Below, in pieces: positions 47,730-61,057 of a stretch of DNA of 64,000 bases. How positions within the stretch are numbered: position 1 is the first letter of the stretch; each line of letters begins with the position of its first letter. Below the pieces are notes generated by a model. The model saw only the letters and a program-made list of their open reading frames with translations, searched no databases and was not told the DNA's origin. The position numbers and the translations under genes were made by a program. The stretch comes from Dermatophagoides farinae (lineage: Eukaryota; Arthropoda; Arachnida; Sarcoptiformes; Pyroglyphidae). The DNA is taken from assembly GCF_024713945.1 (NCBI RefSeq), contig NC_134682.1:2046001-2110000 (forward strand), in the 5' to 3' direction.

Positions 47730-48661
47730 ACATCAACATCAACATCGTCTTCGTCCATTAACAAGTGAATGTAAAAAATAAAAAATAAAATTCAACCATA
47801 GAAGAATAACCAGAATCATGTATAAGGATAGATAGATAGTGTTACAAAACAAGCAAGCATTCGTAAAGTTAAAGAATTGCAAAATGATTTTGACTGTGTC
47901 TGTGTGTCTGTGTTGTTATCTTATATATTCGAACGAGAAAATTTTGTTTTTTCTTCTTCATCATATATGAATCGAAAATCTATTTACAAAATCACAAGTT
48001 TACAAACAACAAAACAGGAAATTCATTCATCTAGCAGTAAAAAAAATGTATACATTCGACAATGTGAAGAATGGAAATGAGAAAAAAAACATTTTTCATT
48101 CATCGTCACTGTTTTTGTCGTTGTTGTTGTCGATGATAATAATGATGATGATGATGATGGCCTATTTATATATTATGAACTTTGATTATCATTATCATTA
48201 TCATTGGCAATTGATGATTATAATAATTGTCAAATGCAATCATAAATGCTGGTCATTTGATTTATATTCGTTGATGATAATCATCATTGGTATTTATCAT
48301 TTCAATTCTATTTTTGCTGCTTTTTTTGACCAATTCTTAATAATAATGTGTTTATTTTGATTATAATTCATAATCAAATAATGATGATGATGATGATGAG
48401 AGAACAATAGAAAAATGAGTAGTAATGATCTAGTTCCAGTGAAAAAAAGATAAAATTTTTTTTTTATAGAAAGGATGGATAGTTGGAACTTACCCTTAGG
48501 CGTTTGTGATCTAAAATGAATTTAGAATTTGAATTCAAAAACATGTCAACATTTCGCCAATAGTTTCTTTCTTTCTTTTTTTTTCTGTTGCCATCATTAA
48601 TATTAATTTCATTTTTCTTTTTTTTTTTTTTTGTTTTGTTTGTTTGTTCAATGATATTTAG
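47093..48661. other. Region between the two cyclase terminal exons
   Basis: This 1.57-kb stretch holds an ATC microsatellite (about 47693-47729), GT runs and pyrimidine-rich sequence leading into the acceptor at 48660-48661. I searched it for a second signal-peptide exon resembling 45960-46156 with a phase-2 donor and found none. Frames here translate microsatellites. Confidence 0.5.
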
Positions 48662-49349
48662 AATTCAATCGGATGAAATATTCATGGCTACTCATACGGG
48701 TACTCATATGGATGCACCGAATCATTTCGGTGGAAAAGATAAATGGTCTATTGCCGATATACCATTAGAGAATCTTATTGAACGTCCATTGGTCATTGTT
48801 GATGTTGTTGGTCAATCACAAAGTCAACGTGATTATCAAACGACTGTTGATGATCTTATGGAATGGGAACAGAAAAATGGTCCAATCGAATCCGGTTCAG
48901 TTGTTATTATACGTACGGGTTGGTCAAGATTTTGGCCAAATAAACTGGATTATTTTGGTACTGATACAACCGATGATAAATTGGCACATTTTCCCGGATT
49001 ACATCCATTAGCTGCTCGTTGGTTAGTTGGAAAAGAAATAGTTGGTGTCGGTATTGATGGTCCTTCAATTGATTGTGGCCAATGTAATGATTATATGTCA
49101 CATGTTATTCTAAATGAAAATAATATTTACATTTTGGAAAATTTGGATCAATCTATATTCGATATAAATCCAGTCGGTGCAACATTAACTGTATTACCAA
49201 TGAGATTATCAGATTCAAGTGGATGTCCAGTAAGACCAATAGCACAATTTTCACATGATCATCATTCAATGAATGATGGTCATATAATAAAATCATCATC
49301 ATCAATCATCATGATGATCATATTAATTATCTCAACATTATTTTTATAA
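48662..49349 (+). CDS. Second cyclase terminal exon (2b) with GPI-signal-like tail
   Basis: This exon follows a strong pyrimidine tract and TTTAG acceptor and begins with the same bases and phase as exon 2a (reads IQSDEIFMATHTGTHMDAP). It encodes a full catalytic domain: HTGTHMDAPNHF, FPGLHPLAARWL, VGIDGPSIDCGQCN, SGCPVRPIA. Residues are clearly homologous to exon 2a but diverged at many sites, and the frame is intact. It differs at the end: after a His/Asn/Ser stretch comes SSSSIIMMIILIISTLFL and a stop, the layout of a GPI-attachment signal. No own first exon is visible, so it is best read as an alternative terminal exon of the gene starting at 45960 (271 codons versus about 295). A separate gene with a missed first exon is the alternative. 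Confidence 0.75.
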
Positions 49350-50392
49350 TTTGTCCATCAGATGGCGAAACTTGTCATCATCGAACAATTCCATATAAAA
49401 ATCTTTTTCTTTTTGAAAACTTCATTTTTGTATAGATATTTAAAAAAAAAAAAAAAATTTTTTTTTTTATTAAAAGAATTTGATTTCATAAAAAATACAA
49501 TTGTATCTATTCTAATTAGATCAATGATTAGAGAAAAAAAATGTGAGCAAAAAGAGAATGTTCAAAGAGAAAAAAAAATGATTGACAAGATTTGTTTACA
49601 CCTATATTTGTGTGTTGCCAGAAATTTTTTGTATATTTGTATTTTGTGTAATCGCGATTCCATGATGAGCAAAATATTTTTTTGAAAACTATTTACAATG
49701 GATCAAATCAATTGATTGATGGCAATAAAAAATTGAAATAAATATATCGATTTGAAAATATGAAAAGAATAGAAATTGAAATTTTTTTTGTTTGTTTGTT
49801 TGTTAAAATACCCAATGATTATTCTGTAATAATGGTGGTAATGATGATGATTATAGATGTTTTGTTAATGAAATTTTTTGATTTTTTTTTTCCTATTTAC
49901 AGGTAAACTTATCGATGCCATTCAGCTAGACAACAGTTTGATGGATTTTGTTGTTGTTGTTGTTGTTAAAGTTTCATGGATCAAGATCTGGACATACAAA
50001 ATGGTAATCAGATTATAGACATTTTTTTTCGATTGAAACAAAGAATTAAAGAGATCCAAATATTTTTCAGATGGCCCATTACATATACATGCTAACAATA
50101 CACCAAACAACAATTATCAGCCATGTTCAGCAATCATATTCAGCTATATATATCAACCATCACCATCCCAATCACCATCACCACCACCACCATTACCAAA
50201 CAATCAATGGTCATTTAAATAAAAGTATAGTTATATCACCAGAATATTTAGATTATCATGATGATTATCAAAAAAGTACAATCAAGATAAATGAGCAGAC
50301 AGAAAATTTGTTACATTATATCGAATTAAATTAAATTCAATCATCATAATAATAAAAAAATGTTACAATTCCCATTCCCCATAATCATCAAA
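49350..50392. other. Convergent region between cyclase and metalloproteinase
   Basis: AT-rich sequence with A and T runs near 49440-49470. At 49903-50002 (after TTTACAG) and from 50071 (after TTTTTCAG) there are short plus-strand frames behind acceptor-like sites, the second Pro/His-rich. They have no clear partner and may be 3' UTR exons. The metalloproteinase 3' UTR probably also falls here. Confidence 0.4.
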
Positions 50393-53300
50393 TCATCGTA
50401 ATAACCACAATGAAAATATGGTAATCATTATTGTTGTTGTTGTTAATAACTTACAATTTTCCATTGTCATATTTACTGAATTTGATGAATCAGATTTTAT
50501 ATGATCATTGAAAATTTCATCCGTTTCAGGTATACCATGCATACGCCATTCACTTTCATTCATCGATAATTCTGAATTGGTTAGTGCACTTGCAATCGGT
50601 TTTGTATTACCAATACCGAAAAATGAACGAAGATTTTCCGTAAATGAACTTAGATTACTACTACGTTTTTTTGTTGGACGACGTTTCAATTTTCGACTTA
50701 ATGATTGACAATCAAACCACCATTGTGATGTTTGTCTTGGGAATGGTGGTTTTGCACGTGTATCGATCTATACAAAATATGAATTGTAGTAAATATATCA
50801 ATCAATTAAATGAATTTATAAAAAACTATTGTAAATTACCTCAAAATCAATATCATTGAATCGATAATACAATGGTCCTTTGAAAAAATATGTCATACCA
50901 TTCTCCCAACGGAATGCAGCATCCACACGTGTTGGTATACCATTCCAATTTTTGATCGATTTTGGATATTGTTTCGATACGGGTGGTTCATTTTTCGAAT
51001 CAAATCGCCAATATTCATTTCCTTTGAAAAAATATGTCTTTCCATTTCCTCCCCATACGAATGCAGCATCAACATTGTCTGGTATACCAGCGAATCCAGT
51101 GTTAATCAATTTCGGATATCCTTTATCCATTCTCATGTTTTTGAATCGCCAATATTTATTTCCCTATTTTGTGATATATTATCAATTTTTTCCATTGAAA
51201 TATGTAAATTGAACGAAACGAAACAAATTCATTGAATTTAATGATTATTATTAATGGAAAAATAAAATATAGGATACAAACCTTGAAAAAGAATGTTTTT
51301 CCATCGGCCCATGTTAATGCTGCATTAAGATTACCGGCTAAACCATCCCAATCAGCTGATATACGACGTGGATAACCATCGGCAATACCCGATGATTCAA
51401 TACGCCAATAATATTCTCCTTTAAATACGTATGTTGAACCATCAGCTATACGCGTAACAGCATCAATACCACTATCTTGACAAAGATCTGGTCCATCACC
51501 GGATGGATCTGGTTCTGATGGTCGACGCGAAGATGTTTCTGTTGATGATTCATCTTCATTATCATCTTTATAACCATATAATGCTTGTATGGCTAGAACA
51601 TCATCTTGATGTAATTTAAATTTCGGTTTATATTTCTGATAAAATGGTGCCATTAATGAATCACGAACACTACTATGTCCAAGACCTAATGAATGGCCCA
51701 ATTCATGTGCGGCAACTTGAAATATGTTTGTACCTATTGATATAAAATTCAAAACAAAAATAAAACTGTTAATATTTTTTCCATAAGAAAAACAATCCAA
51801 CAAACCAGAATATGATGAAACAGTCCAATGTTCTTCATTATCAAAATGTGCATCACCACCATATTGTGGAAAATATGCATGTGCAAGTGTATTACCGGGG
51901 CCATCAAATGGATCACCATCCCCATGTTCACCGGAAACAAATCTAATATCAATATGAACACGACCTTCTTTTTTTACTTGAAAATTTAATGGTGTAACTT
52001 CAGCCCAAACATGAAATGCACGAGCAATTTCACGATCAATATCACTTCTTTTCAGATTCATTTTTGATGGATATTGTGATATACGATATGTTAGATCGGT
52101 TCGTCGCCATTTTGAACCTTTTTTTATGTGAAATTATTTTGTAGTTTTTGACATGACAATGAATATAGTTGATAATTATCCATTATAAAGATGATGATAA
52201 ATAACAACAACAATAATGATTATCATTAATCTGAGATGAGAAATATGATAATGATGATAACCTTACCTTGTAATGCATAACGTTTACGACGACGTCTAGC
52301 TTCTTCACCATGGCCAACAAGATCTTTATTGCCGCATCTTGGAGCATTCATCATTTGAATTGTTTCCTCATCAAGGATGCCTAAAAATGATGAAAAATTT
52401 TTCAGTGAAAAATAAAAATTCCAGAAAGAAAAAAAAACAATCATATTTGTCAATGAAACAAATGATTGATCAATCATACCCGATTCATTTATGCCGGCAA
52501 AACGTTGAAATTCCATCACAGCATGTGAATAAATATTTTCCGAAATAAGATGTGATGATGCTGAATCTTCACTTTCATTCATATAACCAAATCGTTGTAA
52601 GTAGCTCTAAATGATAAAAGTAGAAAATAATTATCACATCATCATGTGTAAAATCAATGTTTTTAAAATCATCAAAAATTCATAAAAAACAAAATATTTG
52701 ATAAAAAAAATTTCATTGTCATTTATTTTGATAGTTAATTTATGCATTTTCGGAAACGAGAAAAAAAACAATGAAAATTTCCACTTAAAATGGATTTAAC
52801 CTTGATTTGTTTCGACAAAAAAAAAACAGCCACCATCCTTCCAGTCATCATCATCATCATTGAGGATGTGACATTAACCTTTTTTTTGTGAGAAAATTTT
52901 TTTTTTTTTTTGTTCATTATTTTAAAATGATGAGTGGTCACATTATAACTTTTGTGTGTGTGAATGTGGTCGATTGATTGATGTGATGATTCATATTTTA
53001 TTCTTTTTTTTTTTTTTTTTTTTTTTGGTTTGTATTATTATACACTTGACAACAACATTCCGATTGCGTTTTTTGACCCTTGTGCATGTGTGCGTGAATG
53101 TCGAGTGGGTGAATTAAATGTGAAGAAAAATAGTAAAAACGTCGATGACCTTTCAGTGAATCGACAAATAAATCATGACTAACTCTCTAAATAAATGGCC
53201 AACGATAATCTTGATGATGAAATCAAGATTATTAATGTAGATTAATTAATAATATATATCATAAGACATGAAAGAATTTTTGAATTCTTTAATGAGAGAA

Positions 53301-55630
53301 TAAGCAAACATTTTTTTTCGCTTCATCTTCCGTTTTTGAAATGAATTCTTTACAATGATGATGATGATGATGTTCACAGACAACAAGTGAATAACTTGAT
53401 ATGCCAATCAATCAAAAAAAAATGAAATGAAATGTGGACATTGCAAACGATCATGGCAATAATAATAAATAATGATTGGCTTTATAGCCATATCGTTTTA
53501 ATTTTTTTTTTTAATTTTCATTTTTAACCCTTTCACTCGTATGGATAGTGATAGTATGAAGAAGGATTAGATCACCATCATTGTTATATATGAATCCGGT
53601 CGATAATCCCTAACCATCAACAAACAAAGATCACCGACCGATTCGCTTTCATGATGATTTACGTGACTATTATCATCATCATTATCTTTATTATCTTTTT
53701 TGTTGTTGAAATTCGCCAAACCCTTTTCATCATTATTATCATCATCATCATATATAATGACCTTGAACCACTTAAACTTAAACTTGAACGTAACAGTTAT
53801 ATGTGAAAAAAAATAAAAAATATAAATAGTAAAAAAAGGTTATTGTACTCTCCCTCTCTCTTTCCTTAAATGATTACTTTTACCCCTTTTTTCGAAAAAA
53901 AACATCATCATAAATGAATCATCATCACATAGATTTTGATGTGAAAATTCAATTTCTTTTTTTTACATTTTATGAACAAACAAAAGAATGTTATTTTTTT
54001 TGCACTTCCTTGTTTGAATTTTTCTTTCCTAAACAACAGGTTGTAATTATTTACATTTTATCAATCATCAATCATTCATCATCATCATCATCATCATCAT
54101 GTGTTTGGATTTTATTATTATTTCAACACACAAACAAAAAAATTTTCAAGAATTTTATTATTTTGTTTCAAAATTATTCATTTTTTCCTTATTTATTTAT
54201 TTTTTATTTTTCCAGAATTTTGTTTTTCATGGAAAAGAATTTTTGTTGAAAACCAAAAAAATTTTTTTTTTCGTGCAGGAAAATCCACACATCCAGGATT
54301 CTCTGTTTTGAATTCAATTTCAAGTTCGAGGGCAATCCATACACACACACACATACAAATTGGAAGGAAAGTTTTTTTTGTTTGTTTGTTTGTTCGACAA
54401 TGAAATTATCATAATTATTGTGGGCAAAAAGCGATGATCAAGTGTACAGGTACCGTATATAGATATCAACCTTGGAGAGAAAAAAAGGCATTGAATTCAT
54501 GAATTCATTTTCTTGTTCTTGTTGTTGTTGTTGCAATCCTGGATCAATCCATGGATGATTATCGATTGTATCGATGGATCTGACATTGACATTTTTTGCC
54601 TCATTGATCTCTCTCTCTCCTTGTGTGTATGTGTAAGTGTATTGGGCATACTGAATCGATATGAAATTGCATAATTAATTAAAATGAATTTAGATTCAAT
54701 AATAATTTTTTGTTTCCATCAGAAAAAAATAAAATCATTGCATGGATGAATAACGATGATGATTATTGTTTGTATGATGGTAATTTTAACACCAACAGCA
54801 AAAAGAGAGAGAGAGAGAGAGATTGAAAAAAAAAGAACTAATCAAACCACCATTTGCAAAGATGATGAATGTCAAAATTGTCAAACCAAACTGTTGTTTA
54901 CATTGAAATGAATAAAGAAAAAATTAAGTGAAAAAATGGAAATTATCATCATCATCATCAATTGACGAATGATGACGACCATCATCATCATCAATTTTTG
55001 TCAATTGGTAATTTCTATTCCGAATAAAAAAAAAATTACACGTCTGGAAAAACATACATTCACGTTTTTTTTGCAAACAAATGTACAAATACCACCACCA
55101 TCATCATAGATGATAATTATGATGGAAATTAAAAAAAAATGAAAAATTTACAAAAATTTGATTTTAGACTGATTTTAGAAGAATTTGAAGATAAAGCAAA
55201 CCAAAAAAAAAATGAAAGGAAAAAAACTTACCATTGCACCGACATCGGATGAGATAAAACGTTTTCGACGATGGCTATGATAATTTGTGGTCATATTTTT
55301 CACCATCATCATCGTTTGAAGATCATCATCATCATCATCATCGAAATTATGATTAAATTGTATTGATAATTTTGAATTTAAATTATTATTATCATCATTG
55401 TTGTTGTTGTTGTTGTTGGCAGGAGGAGCTGCATTAATTATCACCATTGAGATCATCATCATCATCATCAGTATTATGATCATCACAAATATTGAATGAC
55501 TAAATAGTAGCCCACTATTAAATGGCTTGATATTACATTTTGAATTAAATTTTTGTTGCCACTGTCGTCGTCGTCGTCGTTGTCGATGGATCGATTGAAT
55601 TCGATCATTATTTGATAAAATTGAAAACAT
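50393..55630 (-). CDS. Matrix metalloproteinase with hemopexin domain
   Basis: Seven exons (55232-55630, 52480-52606, 52267-52380, 51806-52117, 51282-51733, 50840-51163, 50393-50767) agree in phase and give 700 aa. Exon 1 encodes a long basic N-terminus, a hydrophobic signal (IIILMMMMMISMVIINAA), acidic sequence and a first RRKR. The prodomain (SYLQRFGY) has the cysteine switch APRCGNKD, then a furin site RRRRKR before YALQ. The catalytic domain has HELGHSLGLGH (zinc) and the Met-turn SLMAPFY. After an acidic hinge come four hemopexin blades (GSTYVFKGEYYWRI, GKTYFFKGNEYWRF) closed by a Cys pair (PDLCQD with WWFDC). The C-terminus ends in a short hydrophobic stretch (TIMITIFSLWLL) that could serve as a GPI or membrane anchor. 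MMPs remodel extracellular matrix, for example in tissue growth and moulting. Confidence 0.92.
52607..55231 (-). other. Long first intron of the metalloproteinase gene
   Basis: This 2.6-kb intron is made of A/T tracts and microsatellites (ATC near 54078, GA 54806-54822, CTCT near 54610). A perfect hairpin with 11-bp arms (53205-53215 and 53222-53232) and a 6-nt loop is present. No coding exon is recognised inside it. First introns of this size in a compact genome often hold enhancers. Confidence 0.5.
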
Positions 55631-56175
55631 GTTTGTTATATATATCCAATTTATTTTGGTTGATAATTTTCAAATGTTGAAATTCGTTGATTATCACATA
55701 CACACACGAATACAGAAGGCACTTTGAAATCTACAATTTCGATTTTTTCTTGATAATTTCGAAATTCTAATTCATCCAAACCGAAAGGAACAACAATAAC
55801 GGATTTTATTCATTCACATAATACATGTGGTATTTATAGCAAATCGAATCAATGTTTCAATCATCGTAGATGTGATGTTGATGAAGGAGAATATATAGAA
55901 GAAAAAAAAAATTCGGGTTGGGTTCTCATGACAACGATGATAATGATCATTCATAAAAGAAAAAATTCACTGTTGTTGTTATTGCTGGTGCTGTAGTCAG
56001 GTTGGTTTGTTCGTTGTTGATTTTCGTATGACTAATCTTATGATGCAGTAAATAATCATGAAAGAATCGGTTATTCATTCATTCATAGAAGACGAAAAGA
56101 GAAACCAGCCCCGACATTTATAAACGATACCTATCGGCTGACCGATGACCCAACCAACATTGAATGATATGACCA

Positions 56176-56178
<3 letters not shown>

Positions 56179-56213
<35 letters not shown>

Positions 56214-56226
56214 AACAAACAAACAA
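56179..56226. repeat. CA microsatellite followed by ACAA repeat
   Basis: About 15 copies of AC run into several copies of ACAA. It is a compound simple repeat, probably length-variable. Confidence 0.9.
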
Positions 56227-56668
56227 AAAAAAGCCGATCAGCTAGATTGAAAATGATCACAAGGAAGCAATGATGATGAAATTCAAAAAAAAACGTTAAA
56301 GCGAAGACTAGCGGAAAATATTTGCGAGAAAAAAACAAACAAACAAAAAAATTCTTTCTTCTTCAACCGATCGATAAAGAAGATTCATCGAAAAAGATTA
56401 CCAATTCGATTTGTCATTTCAAATTTAAAATTAATTTAAATTCATTCATCATCATAATCATCACCATAATGTTCTGTTTGTCAATCAATTTTTGACGTTC
56501 AATCATTGAAAAACATTTTATTAACACATTATTGTTGTTGTTGTTGTTGTTGTTTGATTCGTTGAACGTTATCATTATTTTATTATTATTATTGTAGACA
56601 AACGGAAAAAAGAAAAAACGATGATGATGAATTCTACCAATACACTAGATATATGATTAATAATTGAC

Positions 56669-56699
<31 letters not shown>

Positions 56700-56931
56700 A
56701 AAACAGTAAAAAAATAAAGGAAATGATGATTCAATTTGAATTCATGAATTTCATTTCTAAATGAAATGAAATAAAATTATCGGAAATGAATCTTTTTCTC
56801 TCTTATTCTATCCATTGGTAGCATTATTGTCATAACAACAAATATTGATGTAGTAGTGGTGGTGATGGTGGTTGATTGGTTGGTTGGTTGGTGGTCGATA
56901 GATAATTATTATCAATTAAAATTCATTCATT

Positions 56932-56933
<2 letters not shown>

Positions 56934-56973
<40 letters not shown>
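56934..56973. repeat. CA microsatellite, about 20 units
   Basis: An uninterrupted AC run of about 40 bp, one of the longest dinucleotide repeats in the window, with TTGA repeats shortly after it near 57008. Confidence 0.9.
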
Positions 56974-56977
<4 letters not shown>

Positions 56978-59900
56978 ATTGATTATTTCGGTATAGTGAA
57001 TATATATTGATTGATTGATTTCGAAATTCTGTACCACTTGTTGTTGTTGTTGTTGTCGTAGTTTTTTGATTTGAATCATTCATTATCACCATTATTATTA
57101 TTATTGTCTTTTTCTTCTTTATTATCATCATTTTCATCTTCATCACCATCATCATCATCATCATTCATTTCAAGGTACTGCATATTCATTCGATCGAAAC
57201 CGATAAAAAAACATAAAAATCATTATCATTATCAACAAACAACAATTGATTTTTATAAATGGAAAATTGTTATTATTATTCAGTTAGTCATCAAATTTTT
57301 CTCTAGTTTTATGTTCAATGTTTTAGTTGATAGTTAATGATGGTTGATGATGATCATTCGACCGGCACAACACACAAAACGAATAATGAATGTGGATGAA
57401 TCCAAAATAATTGTATCATATCAAAAATGGAATGATCAAAAAAAAAAAATTTTTTTTTCAGAAACATTTCTTGTTCGTTTGTTTGTTCTGTAAATGCTGT
57501 AAATATTTATATGGATTATAACAAGTTAAAACAAGTTTTTTTTTTGTTCGGAATGAAAGGATTATTGAATGTGTGAAAAGGATTTGAAATGTAAAGCACA
57601 AGCGCACATGTTCACATTATCATTGAAATTTGAGAGTGGAAAATAATGCAATGCCGGCCCCACCAATTGAATGAAAATGAAAAATTTAAAAAAAATCAAT
57701 CATCCGCCATGAATGATGATGCCAAATAGGAAAATAATAATCGTTGAAATGATGAATCAAATTTTTTTTTTGATTTTTTTTTTAAAGTTTCAAGTTCCAA
57801 AAATAAATAAATGAACAAGGATTCTGTAATAATAATGGTGATGATGATGATGATGATGATGACGATTACAGACAGACAGACAATATTTTACAACGAAATA
57901 ACACAACAACAAGAAGAAGAAGAATGAAAAATCATTGTCGATCAATCCATCAATCACAACGAATCATATTTAGCTGTCATCATTTATTCAGGTACAAATT
58001 CATGGTTGCGATGGCCATCATCATCGTCATCATCGATTACAGCCATATGATTGTCGTTGTCGACTACAAGATAGTATAGCAAACAGCACATAGTACATGG
58101 AGCATGTTTGGACACCTGTGTGTGTGTGTGTTTGTGTGTGTGTATGCGTCTGTGGTTGCCGTCATCATCGTCTACCTCGAATAATGATGATCTTTAAGTA
58201 GTAAGAACTGAAAAAAAATATATTACTTTAATACACGTGCACACACAAGAACACAAACTTTTATATATATAATTGTACGTGCACGTAGATCATTCAAAAT
58301 TAAAGAAAAACACACATTAGAAAACTTTTTAAAACATGGATATGTGTTTGTCATATTAAAATGAATATATATAAATAAAAGGAAAAACGAATCGTATCCG
58401 ATCCAATCTGATTGAAAGACTAAAAACAGCAACAACAAGTCAATCACTAAAGTGATTTTCGTTTCACTTATTTCAAATTTGAATCTTTGATTAAAAAAGA
58501 TTGTGTTCCGCCCATATAAAACGTGCGTACTATTGTTTCTTATGTGTGTGTGTGTGAGTGTATGTGGCATCAATGGATTATCATGTTTGGAAGGCCATAC
58601 TGATGTGTGTGTTCCGTATTAACGATGTAAGAAGCGGAAAGAAATTCAAAGACAAAAACAGACATACACACACACACACACACACACACAATTAATATGC
58701 AATTGATGCATAATACAATTGATTGAAATTTCTTGATTTTTTTTTTTTTTTTTTTTGGCCATTGGCATCATTTTTATTGTTATTACATGATTTTTTGTTT
58801 TCGATGATGAAAGAAATTTTTTTTTCTTTCCCATTTTTCTGTTTCTCTCTTCATTGATCATCGATGAATGATGGTGATGTAAAAAAAAAACATTTTTGAT
58901 CTATCGGTTGGTTGGTTTGTTTGATGAAGAATTTCAGAATTTCATTTGTCATACAACGATCTATTTCTTTTTCTTCATTGAAACAAAACAAAAAAAAATC
59001 AAAAGATTGGAAATAAAGTTTTTTTTGTTGTTTTGTCATTTTTTTTTTTTTTTTTTTTTGAAAATCAGAAACAATTCTTCCGATTCTTTGATTCATGATT
59101 CGCCTGACCAATGTGATGTGGTCAAAAGAATTTTTTTTTTTTGTTAAAACTTTCCTTTTTTTATTTGTTCAATTCAATAAGTAAATGAAGTATTTGTTCT
59201 GTTATATTATCGAGAATTTAAAAATTCGATTCTGATATCGACAGATTGTTTTTTTTTTCATTGATTCGAATTCTTCGATTCAAAGTTTTCATTTTTCTTT
59301 CTGGTTGAAAAAGTTTTTCAACTTTACATGAAATAAAAATTAATCGATTGAATTCAAATGTCATCGAACAAAATTGAGGTTTGTTTTTTCTTTGTACACG
59401 AATCAAAACAAGAAAACAAATTCAATCCATCAACAAAAAAAAATCAAAATCAACTTTTCAACAAACTAGCCAATGCTTATGTTTCTCAAAATGAAATCTT
59501 AAAAACGCCAAAATAAAAAATCAGGTAGGCGTTATGATTGTTTGTGTGATGGCAAACAAACAATGGCAGAATCAATCATATTTCTTTTTTCAATAAAAAT
59601 TTGAATAAATTTCAATTTTGTGTTTGAAAATCCAAAAAAAAAATTGAAATCAAGTTTCACCAATCATCGATAGATGGCGACGAAAAGATTGTATTTAAAA
59701 AAAAACAAAAAATTTTCTCACTTTCCATCACATCATCATCATCATTAGTAGATTATTATATGACAAAATCCATTCGATGATCACATTTGAAAGTAAATCA
59801 AAATTTATTGTGAAAAACAAAAAATAAATAACTGCCGGTCATAATATTTGGACACATCATCATAATCGATGATGATGATCGAAAGTCAAAAAAAAAAAAT

Positions 59901-60995
59901 ACAAAATTCGAATCGATTTTTGGAACCTGTGTGTGTGTGCCATCACAACCATCAGCATCATCAAAATGATTTGCTGCGTTTGTGTCGGTCATTTTTTTTT
60001 TTGTTTTCTCATCATTGTGTAGACTCATCGTACCACAACAAAAAAGTTAATGATTTTTATTGATTTTGGTACCATAATTCATCCATCCATCCATGTGGCA
60101 TCACATTCACATTTGTTGTTGTTGTGGCCAAGACAATTTTGTTATGAAGAGTGAGAGAGAGAGAAAAAAAAACCAAAAGAACCAGAATTCTTCGACATTT
60201 TTTTTCGCTCTTTCAAAACAATTGTTCCAAATAAAAATAATAATAAAAAACAGGCATTTGTCAAAGTTTTCTTTGCAAAAAAAAAAGAAATGAAAATCAT
60301 CATCATTGCTCGGCATGTGGTGTATCATCACCATCATCATCATTTCGTGTGATGGGGCGTTCATATACACCCATACACCCATTTTATGGTTCGATTTCTG
60401 TTAATTTCCTTTTTTTTTGTTATTGTCACCATCTTCATCATCATCATCTACATCGTTTGGTATTGATTGATTTCAATGTTTTATATATTTTTTTTTGAAA
60501 AAAAAGAAAGAGAAAAAAAATTCTCTTGAATTTCAATTTCGATTTAAGGTTTTTTTCTTCTTTTTCTTCTTATTCTCATTCGAACAAATAATTTTCAATC
60601 GAAAATCGATCCGAAAAAAAAAATTTTTCTCTTGTCTTGTTTGGATCGATTCCATTTCGTTTTTATTTTTTTTTTCATTTTTGCTTTTGTTGAAATCAAT
60701 CATAATCATTGTTGGGTCGATTATCAATTTTTCATAATTGACTTCCATCATCATCATCATTATAATCGATTCGTTCCTAAATGATGATGATGATGTTTGG
60801 CCGAATATTCTTTGAGAAAAAAAATTCTTCGGTATTCTAAAAATTTTTGAGTTAATTTCTTTTAATGTTTGCTGTTGTTTGTCGAATTTTGTTTTCTTCA
60901 TCATCACCATCATTCATGTTCAACGATTTTTGGCATTTTTGATGCAAGTTTTATTTATTTCTTGGAGAAAAATTTTTATTTTCATGGGTGTGTAG

Positions 60996-61057
60996 CCGAC
61001 AAGGTGTGTAAACACGGTGTGGAACCACCATCGTTAACCAATGTATCACTGTATTGA
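60996..61057 (+). other. Possible orphan terminal exon
   Basis: After a T-rich tract ending GTGTAG, 62 bp of clearly less AT-rich sequence reads DKVCKHGVEPPSLTNVSLY and a stop, with ATAAA directly after the stop. It looks like a real 3' exon, but I found no upstream partner on the plus strand. It could also be a gene relic. Confidence 0.22.
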
